A model generated the notes under the pieces. The model worked only from the letters and a program-made list of their open reading frames with translations. It searched no databases and had not been told where the DNA came from. This document shows positions 43,244 to 53,066 of a stretch of DNA of 64,000 nt, piece after piece. The DNA is taken from NCBI RefSeq assembly GCF_003994335.1, contig NZ_PNQZ01000013.1:248001-312000 (forward strand), in the 5' to 3' direction. This stretch comes from Asaia sp. W19. Its GTDB lineage: Bacteria > Pseudomonadota > Alphaproteobacteria > Acetobacterales > Acetobacteraceae. Both the position numbers and the translations under genes were made by a program. Each line of letters begins with the position of its first letter. The stretch's first letter is position 1.

Positions 43244-44254
43244 TCAACGCTGGAATGACCGGGGCCCGAGGCAGAGCTGTGCGACAAGGCGCCGCGAGAG
43301 CGCCAGATCGGGCGACCCTGTCTGTTTGCAGGCCAGTTCGAACCCCTGAACCGCCTCGCAGGCGCGACTCAATCCCACGCGATCCCAGCGCTCGAGCGCC
43401 TTGCTGAAGCTCTCCTGCTTCTTGAAGAAGACCGGAGGCTTGAGCATCTTCATTGCCTCCTGCCTGGATCGCCCCTCATCCATCCAGTCCAGCACGCGCA
43501 TCAAGCGCGTCATGAGCGACAAACACGCCCGGGCCAGCGCAATGGGCGACAGGCCATCGGCCAGAGCGCGTTCCAATGCAATATCGGCGATAGCGCGCTC
43601 ACCCGCCAGGGCCGCAGATGTCGCGTCATCGAGCGTGGCATTTGCCGAATCCCCGATGCATTCCTGACACTCATCAAGGGTGAGCTTGCCGCTCTCACCC
43701 GCATAGAGGACCAGTTTATCGACCTCGCTACGCACAGCCGCACGATCAGCCCCAAGCACCGAAGAGAGCCAGAACAATGCGTCCCGATCTATGGCGATCC
43801 CCGCTTCGCGAAAGAGCTCGGTCAGCGAGGCAATGAGGGTACGCCCCTCTTCCGGGTAGCACCCGATCGAGGCGATCTTCGGATTGGAATCGAGTGCCGC
43901 GCGCAGCTTGGCGCGGGATGCCAGGCCAGGTGCCTCGATCACCAGCAATGTATCGCTATCGATGCCCAGGGCTGCCGTCACCCTTGGCAGCACCCCATCC
44001 TGGGCGTCACGCACCCAGACCGCCCGTCGACCGCCGATGAGGGAAAGCGCACCGACCTCTTCCTCAACACGCCCATGCTGCTCCTGATCCAGCACGGCCA
44101 CACGGAATGGATCGTCCAGAGACTCTGCCACGAGGCGCACGCAGTGCGCTGCGCGTTCGCGTATCAGACCGAGATCATCGCCATAGAGCAGGACCCCGCG
44201 CCACTTGCCGATCTCGGCCAGGGTGCGCGCGGTCGAGCGGGCATCGATCTTCAT
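43244..44254 (-). CDS. holA: DNA polymerase III subunit delta
   Basis: Clamp-loader delta subunit that opens the beta clamp; 336 aa. Recognised by the N-terminal VLLYGDDLGLIRERA pattern, the GRRAVWVRDAQD segment and the C-terminal RWDRVGLSRACEAVQGFELACKQTGSPDLALSRRLVAQLCLG end block. It follows lptE by 6 nt. The order leuS-lptE-holA is common in alphaproteobacteria, which supports the call. Confidence 0.9.
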   Translation of the reverse strand: MKIDARSTARTLAEIGKWRGVLLYGDDLGLIRERAAHCVRLVAESLDDPFRVAVLDQEQHGRVEEEVGALSLIGGRRAVWVRDAQDGVLPRVTAALGIDSDTLLVIEAPGLASRAKLRAALDSNPKIASIGCYPEEGRTLIASLTELFREAGIAIDRDALFWLSSVLGADRAAVRSEVDKLVLYAGESGKLTLDECQECIGDSANATLDDATSAALAGERAIADIALERALADGLSPIALARACLSLMTRLMRVLDWMDEGRSRQEAMKMLKPPVFFKKQESFSKALERWDRVGLSRACEAVQGFELACKQTGSPDLALSRRLVAQLCLGPRSFQR

Positions 44255-44260
44255 ACGGCG

Positions 44261-44911
44261 TTATTCATCCGTGCTGTTGAGGTCGGTACGACCCGTTGCG
44301 GCAGCGGGGAATCCGTCCGGTCCGGCCTTCTGGTAGGGCTGGCCATTACGCGTCGGCATGGCGTTGGGATCGAAATACGATGGCACATCATCGGCATTGT
44401 TGCGCGAAGGCTTGATCTGGGAGCGGAACCAGACTGCGATCTGCTGACGTATGATCCCCGCCAACCCCTCAGCCAGACGCGCATGGATGGTCTCGTCATT
44501 GAGCGTGGAGGCAAGATATTGCTCGAAGGTCGCATTTGCGCCATCGAGAAGCGTGGCATCGCCCTCTGCCAGGAATTTGGGGGAGGCCTCGACTGTGAAG
44601 AGCCTCCAATGCGCATTGCCGATTTCACGAATGCGCCCCGAGGTATTGTCGCTATGGATGTCGATTGCCGAGGCATTGATGCCGAAGCTGACATTGAGCG
44701 TATATCCATCAGGGGCCTTGGTGCTGCCCGCACCCAACTGCTCCTGTAGCGCCAGGCGCAATTGCTGCCCCGTCCGCTCGGACATGTTTGCCACATAGAT
44801 ACGCTGCATCTCGCGATTGACGCGCGCGCCCTCCTCGCTCCTGCTTCCGTAGAGCGGTTGAAACCCGCAACCGCTCAGGGTCAGGCAGACGAGCACGACG
44901 AGACGACGCAT
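44261..44911 (-). CDS. lptE: LPS-assembly lipoprotein LptE
   Basis: Outer-membrane lipoprotein that plugs LptD during LPS insertion. 216 aa with a lipobox in VVLVCLTLSGCGFQPLYG, the hallmark N-terminus of LptE; the Cys is near residue 15. The C-terminal ~35 residues (RNNADDVPSYFDPNAMPTRNGQPYQK...) are a disordered tail. Start is 4 nt after the leuS stop, holA follows by 6 nt, so the three form an operon. Confidence 0.88.
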   Translation of the reverse strand: MRRLVVLVCLTLSGCGFQPLYGSRSEEGARVNREMQRIYVANMSERTGQQLRLALQEQLGAGSTKAPDGYTLNVSFGINASAIDIHSDNTSGRIREIGNAHWRLFTVEASPKFLAEGDATLLDGANATFEQYLASTLNDETIHARLAEGLAGIIRQQIAVWFRSQIKPSRNNADDVPSYFDPNAMPTRNGQPYQKAGPDGFPAAATGRTDLNSTDE

Positions 44912-44915
44912 GGAT

Positions 44916-47513
44916 TCAGCCTGCCACAACGAAATTGACGATACGGTTGGGCACATGGATGCGCTTGACGATACGCTTGCCCTCGAGCATGCGCGCGACG
45001 TTCGGCTCTGCTTCGGCCAAGGGCAAGACCATGTCGGAAGGCGCGTCGGGAGGAACCTCGATCGTGCCGCGCAGCTTGCCCATGATCTGCACACCCAGCG
45101 TCACGCTGTCTCGCGTCAGGAATTCTTCCAGTGCCTCCGGCCAGGCGCGTTCGACAACCATCGCGCCCTCTGGATCGAGCATTGCCACCATCTCTTCCGC
45201 CAGATGCGGCATCATGGGCGCCACGAGCAGGGAAAGGGCGAGGGCGGCTTCGCGTCGTGCCGCGCCAATCCCTGCCTCGCTCGATTTCTCGGCCTCCGAA
45301 AGGGCCGCACTCAGTTCGTGAAGACGCGCCACGGCCACGTTGGGCGTGAAGCCCTCCAGAGCCTCGGTCACGGCGCGAATGGTGCGATGCGTAGCCTGAC
45401 GCAGGCTACGCCCGCCCTCGGCAAAGGCAACATCCGACGGCACCTGTGCGGCAACGGACTGAACCAGACGGTAGAGACGCTGGCCGAAACGGGCTGAGGC
45501 AGCCACACCCGCTTCCGTCCATTCCATGTCACGTTCCGGCGGGCTGTCGGAAAGGACGAACCAGCGCGCCGTATCTGCCCCGAAACGCTCGATGATCGCG
45601 GTGGGGGAAACCGTGTTGCGCTTCGATTTGGACATTTTCTCCAGACGGCCCTGCTGAACCGGCTGGCCATTATCGCGGCGCACATAGCCCTCGCCCGAAC
45701 GCATGACGTCTTCCGGCGCAAGCCAGCCGTTCTCGTCGCGGTAGCTTTCATGGGTGATCATGCCCTGGGTAAAGAGCCCGGCGAAAGGCTCGTCCACATT
45801 CAGGTGACCGGTTTCATGCATGGCCCGGGTGAAGAACCGCGCGTAGAGCAGATGCAGGATCGCGTGTTCGATACCGCCGATATACTGGTCGACAGGCAGC
45901 CAGCTATTGGCCGCAATCGGATCGGTAGGGGTGGCGGCATGAGGCGCGGTAAAGCGCGCGAAATACCAAGAGCTATCGACAAACGTATCGAAAGTATCGG
46001 TTTCGCGACGTGCCTTGGCGCCGCATTGCGGGCAATCCACATGCTTCCAGCTCGGGTGATGATCGAGCGGGTTGCCGGGACGATCAAATGTCACGTCCTC
46101 GGGCAGCTTGAGCGGAAGCTGGTCATCCGGCACCGGAACGGCACCGCAACTATCACAGTGAATGACCGGGATCGGGCAGCCCCAGTAACGCTGACGGGAG
46201 ATACCCCAGTCACGCAGGCGCCAGTTCACGACGCTCCGGCCGATCCCCATACCCTCGAGGCGCTCGATCGCCTTGCGCTTGCCTTCTACGATATCCAGCC
46301 CATCAAGGAAGCCGGAATTGATGAGCGTGCCGTCGCCCGTGACGGCGGTCTTGCCAACCGTGAATTCCGCCTGCTGCGCGCCGGTCGGCAGAATGACCGG
46401 ACGCACCGGCAGAGCGTATTTGCGTGCGAAATCAAGGTCGCGCTGGTCACCGCAGGGGCAGCCGAAAACGGCGCCCGTACCGTATTCCATCAGCACGAAA
46501 TTCGCGATCCAGACCGGCACGGTTTCGTCGGGGGCAAAGGGATTGCTGACACGCAATCCCGTATCGATCCCGCGCTTTTCAGCGGCCTCGATCGCTTCCT
46601 CGGACGTGCCGAGACGCTGGCATTCCTCGATGAAACGGCGTACCGCCTCGTTCCCCTGCCCGACCTTGGCAGCAAGCGGGTGATCGGCCGCAATCGCCAC
46701 GAAGCTCATACCGAACAGCGTATCGGGACGCGTTGTGAAGACCTCGACCGAATCCAGATCGACATCGAATCCTTCCGGCGGCGCATGAAGCGCAAAACGC
46801 ACCCGTGCGCCCTCGGAACGACCGATCCAGCGCTCCTGCATCACGCGTACGCGCGCCGGCCAGCGATCAAGCTTGTCCAGCCCCTCGAGCAGGGGCGCCG
46901 CAAAATCGGTGATCTTGAGGAACCACTGGGACAGGCGCTTCTTTTCGATCAGCGCGCCGGAGCGCCAACCACGGCCATCGACCACCTGCTCATTCGCCAG
47001 AACGGTGTTGTCCACCGGATCCCAGTTGACCGAGGATTCGCGTCGCTCGACGAGACCCTTGCGCCACATATCGAGGAACAGCTTCTGCTGATGGCCGTAA
47101 TATTCCGGCAGACAGGTCGCGATTTCGCGCTCCCAATCGAGCGAGAAGCCCAGACGCTGCAAGGTGCCGCGCATGGCAGCGATGTTGTCGGATGTCCACT
47201 GCCCCGGATGCACCCCGCGCTCACGCGCCGCGTTTTCAGCAGGGAGACCAAACGCATCCCAGCCCATGGGATGCAGAACCGAGAAACCGCGCGCGCGCTT
47301 GTACCGCGCCACGACATCACCAAGCGCATAATTGCGCACATGGCCCATATGGAGCTGACCCGACGGATACGGAAACATCTCGAGCACGTAATATTTCGGC
47401 TTGTCGGCGGCAGGATGGTCGTCTGCGGCAAAAGCGCGCACAGCGTCCCATTTTGCCTGCCATTCGGGCTCAGCCTTGGCGAAATCGTAGCCGAGTGTTT
47501 CTTGTTCCGTCAT
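44916..47513 (-). CDS. leuS: Leucyl-tRNA synthetase
   Basis: Class I aminoacyl-tRNA synthetase charging tRNA-Leu, 865 aa. HIGH motif variant HMGH at residues 55-58 ([14 protein letters not shown]), the CP1 editing domain with [16 protein letters not shown], and KMSKS ([15 protein letters not shown]) are intact; zinc-binding [15 protein letters not shown] Cys also appear. It is preceded by a DUF3576 lipoprotein gene and followed by lptE, the alphaproteobacterial arrangement. Confidence 0.98.
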   Translation of the reverse strand: MTEQETLGYDFAKAEPEWQAKWDAVRAFAADDHPAADKPKYYVLEMFPYPSGQLHMGHVRNYALGDVVARYKRARGFSVLHPMGWDAFGLPAENAARERGVHPGQWTSDNIAAMRGTLQRLGFSLDWEREIATCLPEYYGHQQKLFLDMWRKGLVERRESSVNWDPVDNTVLANEQVVDGRGWRSGALIEKKRLSQWFLKITDFAAPLLEGLDKLDRWPARVRVMQERWIGRSEGARVRFALHAPPEGFDVDLDSVEVFTTRPDTLFGMSFVAIAADHPLAAKVGQGNEAVRRFIEECQRLGTSEEAIEAAEKRGIDTGLRVSNPFAPDETVPVWIANFVLMEYGTGAVFGCPCGDQRDLDFARKYALPVRPVILPTGAQQAEFTVGKTAVTGDGTLINSGFLDGLDIVEGKRKAIERLEGMGIGRSVVNWRLRDWGISRQRYWGCPIPVIHCDSCGAVPVPDDQLPLKLPEDVTFDRPGNPLDHHPSWKHVDCPQCGAKARRETDTFDTFVDSSWYFARFTAPHAATPTDPIAANSWLPVDQYIGGIEHAILHLLYARFFTRAMHETGHLNVDEPFAGLFTQGMITHESYRDENGWLAPEDVMRSGEGYVRRDNGQPVQQGRLEKMSKSKRNTVSPTAIIERFGADTARWFVLSDSPPERDMEWTEAGVAASARFGQRLYRLVQSVAAQVPSDVAFAEGGRSLRQATHRTIRAVTEALEGFTPNVAVARLHELSAALSEAEKSSEAGIGAARREAALALSLLVAPMMPHLAEEMVAMLDPEGAMVVERAWPEALEEFLTRDSVTLGVQIMGKLRGTIEVPPDAPSDMVLPLAEAEPNVARMLEGKRIVKRIHVPNRIVNFVVAG

Positions 47514-47560
47514 GATCTTCTGTCGTCTGTTCGCGTCACGTGGTCTTCAGTGCGGGAAAA

Positions 47561-48094
47561 TCAGTCCCGATTGCCGTTATCGGCACGAAGCTGGCGTGCG
47601 CGGGCTAGGATGCGCGTCGTGATATCCGAGGTCGTGTTATTGGCAACCGGGGTATCCACCCATTCACCCCCCTGCTTTTCCTGACGGAATACCGAAACGC
47701 GCAGCGCGTCCGAACGCAGACGACGATCAAGGATGTAGGCCGCGATCTTGAAACGCTCATTCGTGCTGGCGGGTGGCTGATACCAGTCAGTCAGAATCAC
47801 GCCACCGCTTGCATCGGCCGAGGCAAAAGGCATGAAGCTGAGCGTATCGATCGCACCGCGCCACAGATAGGCATTGACCCCGCCCTGAAGCTGGTCGTCG
47901 CCACCGGTGGCGCCGCGATCGACGCCGAGCAGATGGTTGCGGGGCTGGGTCAGGCTGTCTGGATCGCGCCCACCGCCACAAGCGCTCAGCGCCATCAGCG
48001 CGCAGAGCGGCAGAACGGGAAGAAACCGTCCCTTGAGTGACGTCGCCTTTGCGGGCGCGTTGAGAGGGGCGATCGGCTGCAAACGAGGTGTCAT
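47561..48094 (-). CDS. DUF3576-family lipoprotein
   Basis: Predicted lipoprotein of 177 aa with a lipobox LMALSACGGG (Cys near residue 39; a shorter N-terminus is possible). The conserved part, NAYLWRGAIDTLSFMPFASADASGGVILTDWY then KIAAYILDRRLRSDALRVSVFRQ, is the DUF3576 domain, found next to leuS across Alphaproteobacteria. Function is not known; an envelope role is likely. It precedes leuS by 47 nt on the same strand. Confidence 0.87.
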   Translation of the reverse strand: MTPRLQPIAPLNAPAKATSLKGRFLPVLPLCALMALSACGGGRDPDSLTQPRNHLLGVDRGATGGDDQLQGGVNAYLWRGAIDTLSFMPFASADASGGVILTDWYQPPASTNERFKIAAYILDRRLRSDALRVSVFRQEKQGGEWVDTPVANNTTSDITTRILARARQLRADNGNRD

Positions 48095-48212
48095 GTTGTC
48101 CCTATTAGACTGGCACTGGCCGCGTGTCGAAATCCCCGATCGCGGTACCCGCGCCCGGCTTCAACAACAGTTCATATCGCGCCCGCCCGATCACGCCAAG
48201 CGGGGCAATGAT

Positions 48213-50324
48213 TTATCCGTTGGGGAGACTGACCCGCTCAAGCAGTTCGCGCAACCAGGCCTGCATGGTGTCGGGCAGGAAGGCATGGCGCGCCATGATG
48301 CCAGAGATCGTCACATCCGGTACGAGACGCAGCAGATGGCGCTTGACGCGCTCGGCCTCCTCGCTCACGCCCTGCCCCGCCAGGGCGACGAGGTAATAGA
48401 GCACCCCGGCGGCACTGCGCGGATAGAGGCTGACGAAAGCGGCACCGGCCTGGCGCGCCTCTTCGGAGTTCCCCGACGCCTTGAGCACGAAAATGCTGAA
48501 GGGCTCCGAAAGAACGGCCAGAGGCTGCGAAGCGCGCAATGCCCGGAATTGCTGGATTTCGTCCAGCGCGACAGCTTTGTTGTCCGACAGCAGGGCCTGG
48601 ATGGCCTTGAGCGCGTGGATGGACGGCGAAATCGCGATAGCCGGGAAAACACCTCCGGCACCGGTATATTCCGCCGTGAGGGCTCTTGCCTCGTCCAACT
48701 GTCCTGGGGTGAAGGTACGCGTCAGCATCGACAACCAGACACCCAGCGGGTTGGCGCGCAACTGCACCGCCACGTAGCCGGCGGACGCCGCTATATCCTC
48801 CATGTCTTCCTGCGCATTGCCCGACCAGTCATCGAGATACAGGAAAAAACGGATCAACGAGCGGACATACAGGACAAAAACCGATTCCTGATCGAGCTGA
48901 TAGGCACGCTCGACCAGATCTTCGAGTTCCGACCCGAGCGTGACGTCGCAGCGCAGCAACAGCGTCAAGGCCCGAATGGCCATCTGGAACGCCGAAAGCT
49001 CCGCGATGGGACGCGACATCATGCGCTGCCCCTCAGACATGAAGAGCGACCACTGAAGCGACTTCATGACATAGAAAAGCAGGGCGCGCTGCGCACGCGT
49101 GTCACGCGGCAATTCGAAGCGGTCAGCCCAGACGACGCTTCCCTCCTGACGCAGGCTCAGCAGACGTATGATCACATAACCTTCGGAAAGCTCGTCATGC
49201 TCGCAATTGGACCGTACCAGCCCAGAGATGACATAATCGGTCCCGGGATTATGGGTATTGCCCAGAAGCGGGCCGGTTTCACCCTGGGGCGTGGCCGGAA
49301 AAGGCACGACCGTGAAGGTTTGCAGCCCGACGAGCTTGACCTCGAGGCGCTCCGTCAGCTCTGCGGCGAGCCCCTCTGCATGATCACCCCCCGTAGCCTT
49401 GAGTGGCGATACAGCGATGGAGCCGAGCGTGCGCGGCATGGGCGCAGGTGAGAGGAACCCGGCCTCACTGCCATTGCCGCCGAAAAGACCCGAGCTTTCG
49501 ACATGGATATCCGCATGCACCAGAGCGGGATCGGCTTCGGAGACGCCACCATGGTGAGTCTTGGCATAGGCATCAAAGGCGATGCGTTCCTGCAGCCCCC
49601 GCACCAGCCCCATGGTCGCAGGGCCGGGAACGGTGCCAAGTTGATCCTGAAACAGCTGCACAACCTGATCGCCAAGCGCCGCAGCCTGAGCATACTCACC
49701 CTTGGTCACCCATGCCTGGATACGGGCGCGCCACGCTGCCTCATTCAATCCGTCACGCAGCAGCAGATGATCAGCCGTCTCGAGAATGGCATCCGGATCG
49801 ACCTGTGTCCGCAGCGCGCTCTCGAAAAGCTGGTAGATATGCCGGTTCAGGCGCGTTCTCTGCCCCTCGATCCACTCATTGAACGCTGGATCGATCCCAT
49901 TGAGTTCGCCAAGCAGGACTTCACTCGGAGGAGGGAGCTCGCGCAGGATAGACTTGCCACCATTGAGGATACGTTCCACATCGACCGAGGTCAGGGCAGG
50001 CTTGAGCGCGAGCGTATGACGCTGCACGTCGATCACATCCACACCGAGCGGGCTCAGCGCATCGAGAAGACGATGAATCTCCTGACGCAGCGAGGCTCTG
50101 GCGAGATCATCCGGGCGCCGGCTCCACAATAGTTCTGCCAGATGGGAACGCGCTACAGGCTTGCGATCGGAGAGTGCCAAAATGGCAAGCAGACCCTTCG
50201 TCTTCCCGCCAACGGGAAGAACGCTTTCACCTGTCAGCGTCGTCGCTTCCATGCGCCCGATAAGGCGCAGACGCAGCAGGGTAGAGTCGGTTTTTGCAAC
50301 ACCTCGGAGGGCAAGATCGAACAT
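48213..50324 (-). CDS. SARP-type regulator with BTAD and TolB-like domains
   Basis: A 703-residue protein. N-terminal OmpR-type winged helix (about 15-105: LRLRLIGRMEATTLTGESVL, then LLAILALSDRKPVARSHLAELLWS, the SARP pattern) and a BTAD-like all-helical domain (about 110-260). Residues about 300-400 (GSIAVSPLKATGG, TDYVISGLVRSNCEHDE, VVWADRFELPRD) match the TolB-like/CyaB-type domain seen in CadC-like regulators. The rest is TPR-like. Signal and targets are unknown. It is divergent from the tRNA-Arg gene and not close to a secondary-metabolite cluster. Confidence 0.85.
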   Translation of the reverse strand: MFDLALRGVAKTDSTLLRLRLIGRMEATTLTGESVLPVGGKTKGLLAILALSDRKPVARSHLAELLWSRRPDDLARASLRQEIHRLLDALSPLGVDVIDVQRHTLALKPALTSVDVERILNGGKSILRELPPPSEVLLGELNGIDPAFNEWIEGQRTRLNRHIYQLFESALRTQVDPDAILETADHLLLRDGLNEAAWRARIQAWVTKGEYAQAAALGDQVVQLFQDQLGTVPGPATMGLVRGLQERIAFDAYAKTHHGGVSEADPALVHADIHVESSGLFGGNGSEAGFLSPAPMPRTLGSIAVSPLKATGGDHAEGLAAELTERLEVKLVGLQTFTVVPFPATPQGETGPLLGNTHNPGTDYVISGLVRSNCEHDELSEGYVIIRLLSLRQEGSVVWADRFELPRDTRAQRALLFYVMKSLQWSLFMSEGQRMMSRPIAELSAFQMAIRALTLLLRCDVTLGSELEDLVERAYQLDQESVFVLYVRSLIRFFLYLDDWSGNAQEDMEDIAASAGYVAVQLRANPLGVWLSMLTRTFTPGQLDEARALTAEYTGAGGVFPAIAISPSIHALKAIQALLSDNKAVALDEIQQFRALRASQPLAVLSEPFSIFVLKASGNSEEARQAGAAFVSLYPRSAAGVLYYLVALAGQGVSEEAERVKRHLLRLVPDVTISGIMARHAFLPDTMQAWLRELLERVSLPNG

Positions 50325-50625
50325 TACTTTACGCTTTCTCTTCTCAGCACCTTATATCACATTCCCTGTCGCTTATTTTTACGAAACGTTTTCTCTGATT
50401 AGGTATCGCACGTTGTTGATCGTGAAACCTGCGATAACAGGAGCGTGGGTATCGGCTACAACCTTTTGGGGAAGAAACACAGTAAATCATCCTTCCCAAA
50501 ATGCGGGGCAAAAGTTTCTGCCCTCTGCCTATCGGCTTTGAGACTTACTAAACAAAGTTATAATAAGATGTGTTTGAAGTATTGCAACCGATCACTGGGA
50601 ACAGAAAAAGTTGAAGGCTCGACGC
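50325..50625. other. AT-rich intergenic region upstream of the SARP gene
   Basis: About 300 nt with lower GC than the rest of the window, lying between the start of the large regulator gene and the tRNA promoter. It must contain the regulator's promoter on the minus strand. I see no gene, repeat or RNA structure that I would name. Confidence 0.5.
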
Positions 50626-50654
50626 TTGCCTGGCCGATCCGCTGCCCGTAGAAT
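50626..50654 (+). promoter_or_regulatory. Promoter of tRNA-Arg(CCU)
   Basis: A -35 box TTGCCT (50626-50631) and a -10 box TAGAAT (50649-50654) are separated by exactly 17 nt. The expected start is near 50661, about 4 nt before the mature tRNA 5' end at 50665, as usual for a single tRNA gene. Confidence 0.7.
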
Positions 50655-50664
50655 GCTTATGGTT

Positions 50665-50986
50665 GTCCGCGTAGCTCAGCAGGATAGAGCACAGGATTCC
50701 TAAAATTGGGCGCCATACACGGAAACGTTATGGTGGATCTGCTCAAATTCGGGGAAAGCTCTGGCCTTGCGCCGTGCCAATCCCGAGCCAAACACCGCCC
50801 TGTCAGGGCGGTGGAGGTGTAGAGACTGTACGGGCAGCGCCTGTCGTCCGGTTCTGCCGGGCCATGGTGAAGAGACAGTCCAGACCACGAACGATCTGCG
50901 ATGACCCCGGTCACGCAGCATCGGCGGCGAAAGTCGAAGTGGTATGAATCCTGGGGCCGTGGGTTCGAATCCCGCCGCGGACACCA
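50665..50986 (+). tRNA. tRNA-Arg(CCU), interrupted by a group I intron
   Basis: The joined exons form a standard tRNA: acceptor stem GTCCGCG/CGCGGAC, D-stem GCTC/GAGC, anticodon stem CAGGA/TCCTG with loop TTCCTAA (anticodon CCT at 50699-50701), T-arm GTGGG-TTCGAAT-CCCGC, discriminator A and encoded CCA (50984-50986). Exon 1 is 50665-50701, exon 2 is 50947-50986. The break is directly after the third anticodon base, the same place as in the self-splicing group I intron of the Agrobacterium tRNA-Arg(CCU) gene. The tRNA reads the rare AGG codon. Confidence 0.95.
50702..50946 (+). ncRNA. Group IC3-type self-splicing intron in tRNA-Arg(CCU)
   Basis: A 245-nt insertion with group I hallmarks. The 5' exon ends in U (CCU, pairing with GGG as a 3-bp P1 with the U-G wobble) and the intron ends in G. 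Core elements: P3-P4 joining stretch TCAAATTCGGGGAAAGC (50743-50759), P6 stem CACCGCCCT/AGGGCGGTG (50793-50813), R/S pairing P7 ACTGT (50825-50829) with ACAGT (50875-50879), S segment GAAGAGACAGTCC, and GAAA tetraloops capping P2 (50722-50725) and P9 (50929-50932). It resembles the Azoarcus tRNA-Ile intron closely. No homing-endonuclease gene is inside. Confidence 0.93.
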
Positions 50987-51029
50987 TCATTACCAATGTT
51001 TATACTCCCCGACAGGGGACGAATAGTTT

Positions 51030-51314
51030 TCAGAGCGCGACAGTCTGGATTTCGGGCACGAAAATCGCGTGAAGCAAAAGCGCGAGCAGAACAAGCGCGA
51101 TCAGAATACCGAAAAGCTTACCGAACAGACGAAACGCCGTAATAACGAGCAAGAGAAGTAAAAGCGCGAGCAGCGCGGTCTGTATCTGATGCGGCACCCC
51201 GAGTGAGGCCAGCACCCTGCGCGCAGTCTCCTCGATGAACGCGATCACGGAGACGATGAGGGTGAAGAGACCCATGATCAGTCCCACGATCACTGCCAGC
51301 GTATTCTGTATCAC
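51030..51314 (-). CDS. Small two- to three-helix membrane protein, unknown
   Basis: A 94-residue, very hydrophobic product with membrane stretches at about residues 5-27, 47-62 and 66-86 and a short polar link (EETARRVLASLGVPHQIQ). Such proteins occur as orphan inner-membrane peptides in Acetobacteraceae; no function is known. It is flanked by the split tRNA and the symporter gene and looks like a single unit. The strong hydrophobic pattern and normal codon use support it. Confidence 0.6.
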   Translation of the reverse strand: MIQNTLAVIVGLIMGLFTLIVSVIAFIEETARRVLASLGVPHQIQTALLALLLLLLVITAFRLFGKLFGILIALVLLALLLHAIFVPEIQTVAL

Positions 51315-51656
51315 CGCAGCCGTCCCTCCGTTTGAGCCGACCCAAGCGGCCTTGCCTGATCAAGCATATGACCGAGATTACCCGTTCCCACAACGCAGGA
51401 ATGAGGGAGGAGGCCGCACTGGCAAGGCGTCGTCTTGCCTCTCAACGGCGCTCAGCGACGTCACTTGCGTCCGTTTTCCCCGTCACCCACACCGCCCCAG
51501 CAAGAGAGGCGCGACCACGCTTCCTGGAACGCGTCAGGGTTTGCCTGAGCAGAGTTCCCCGGCGTGACCGATATCGCCCGCCCATGACTGGTCATTTGGT
51601 GTCCGGACCGATTCTGGCCTAGACCAGCCCCATCTGACACGCAGGGAGGCCACAGG
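51315..51656. other. Intergenic region between small membrane protein and symporter
   Basis: These 342 nt separate two divergent genes and must hold both promoters. Some Arg-rich reading frames cross it, but they have the composition of non-coding GC-rich DNA. A good ribosome site (GGGAGG) for the symporter lies at the right end. Nothing else is recognised. Confidence 0.5.
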
Positions 51657-52904
51657 ATGAAGCGTCTGAGCATGACCACCATCATCGTCATCGCGATGCT
51701 GCTCGGCATATTCGTGGGGGGCTCCGCCCATGCGTTGATCGCGGATACTGTGCAACAGCAGCATTTCGCCCATTATATGTCGATCGGCTCCACGGTCTTC
51801 CTGCGCCTTATCAAGATGATCATCGCCCCGCTCGTGTTCTCGACTCTCGTCGTGGGCATCGGCCATATGTCCGACGCTGCAACGGTCGGGCGCGTGGGTG
51901 CCAAGGCGATGATCTGGTTCGTTGGCGCTTCGCTCTTTTCGCTCACGCTGGGCATGATTCTGGTCAATCTCTTCGGCCCAGGGGTCGGCATGCATCGCCT
52001 CCACGGTGTCGCGACCTCGCCGCTGGCAACCGATGGCATGTCGCTCGACAGCTTCGTCAAGCATATCGTGCCAGATTCCGTCTTCCGGGCCATGACCGAT
52101 AACGAGATCCTCCAGATCGTCGTGTTTTCGGTCTTTTTCGGCGTGGCCTGCGCCTCGATGCCCGAGAAGTCACGGGTCATCATGGAATGGACCGAAAGCC
52201 TCTCCCAGATCATCCTGAAGGTCACGGGCTATGTCATGATGCTGGCACCGGTCGCCGTGTTCTGCGCCATGGCCGCCACCATCACGACCAACGGGCTCGG
52301 CGTGCTCATCAATTACGGCAAGTTCATGGGTGAGTTCTACATCGCCATGGCGCTGCTCTGGTGCGCCCTGATTGCTGCCGCGTTCCTGATACTGGGGCGC
52401 CCGGCCCGGCGCCTGATCGGGCTCATGCGCGAACCCTTCCTGCTCGCCTTCTCCACCGCGAGTTCAGAAGCCGCCTATCCGCTGATGCTCGATCAGCTCT
52501 CGCGTTTCCCCATCTCGCGACGGATTTCGTCCTTCGTTCTGCCCCTGGGCTATTCCTTCAATCTCGACGGCACGATGATGTATTGCACCTTCGCGAGCAT
52601 CTTCATCGCCCAGGCCTATGATATCAGCCTGCCCTGGAGCACGCAGATCGTCATGCTCCTGACGCTGATGCTGACGAGCAAGGGAGTGGCCGGCATTCCA
52701 CGCGCGTCCTTGGTCGTGATTGCGGCAACACTCAGCCAGTTCAAGCTCCCGGAAGAGGGCGTCCTGCTGATTCTCGGGATCGATACATTTCTCGATATGG
52801 GGCGCTCTGCGACCAATGTCGTCGGGAATTCTCTTGCGACGGCCGTCGTCGCGAAGTGGGAAGGCCAGAACCCAGGAAATCCCGCCCCGGCTGCAGAAGC
52901 CTGA
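51657..52904 (+). CDS. Dicarboxylate/amino acid:cation symporter (DAACS family)
   Basis: Inner-membrane symporter of 415 aa with about eight helices and two hairpins. Family motifs: LIKMIIAPLVFSTLVVGIG, the serine-rich hairpin SSEAAYPLMLDQ (SSxxxxP type, TASSEAAYP), PLGYSFNLDGTMMYCTFASIFIA (the substrate/sodium site motif NxDGT) and GIDTFLDMGRSATNVVGN with the conserved Asp and Asn. Likely substrates are C4-dicarboxylates or acidic amino acids. GGAGG lies upstream. It converges on the amino acid permease. Confidence 0.92.
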   Translation: MKRLSMTTIIVIAMLLGIFVGGSAHALIADTVQQQHFAHYMSIGSTVFLRLIKMIIAPLVFSTLVVGIGHMSDAATVGRVGAKAMIWFVGASLFSLTLGMILVNLFGPGVGMHRLHGVATSPLATDGMSLDSFVKHIVPDSVFRAMTDNEILQIVVFSVFFGVACASMPEKSRVIMEWTESLSQIILKVTGYVMMLAPVAVFCAMAATITTNGLGVLINYGKFMGEFYIAMALLWCALIAAAFLILGRPARRLIGLMREPFLLAFSTASSEAAYPLMLDQLSRFPISRRISSFVLPLGYSFNLDGTMMYCTFASIFIAQAYDISLPWSTQIVMLLTLMLTSKGVAGIPRASLVVIAATLSQFKLPEEGVLLILGIDTFLDMGRSATNVVGNSLATAVVAKWEGQNPGNPAPAAEA

Positions 52905-53066
52905 AAACCGGGACGCTCATGCCGGAAAGCGGCTCGTCACACGGCACGAATGTCGCGGCGGGCAGCCCGCACCCAGAGCGATCATGCGTTACAGCTACGG
53001 GATGAAAGATCGGCGGCTCGCTCAGAGCGGTACCGCCGAGGTTCCTCGAAAGAGGCTTGTCGTGTC

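Noticed and set aside
45750..47684. 644-codon open frame on the plus strand
   Set aside because: It is exactly antisense to leuS, has no family resemblance and has the His/Arg-rich composition of a reverse-frame reading of GC-rich DNA.
47907..49451. 514-codon plus-strand frame
   Set aside because: Antisense to the SARP regulator and DUF3576 gene; composition is that of a shadow frame.
50657..50996. Minus-strand short frames across the tRNA region
   Set aside because: They run through the tRNA exons and intron; the RNA gene explains the sequence.
51332..51622. 96-codon Arg-rich frame before the symporter
   Set aside because: Low-complexity, Arg/Pro-rich, no ribosome site; I read it as intergenic.
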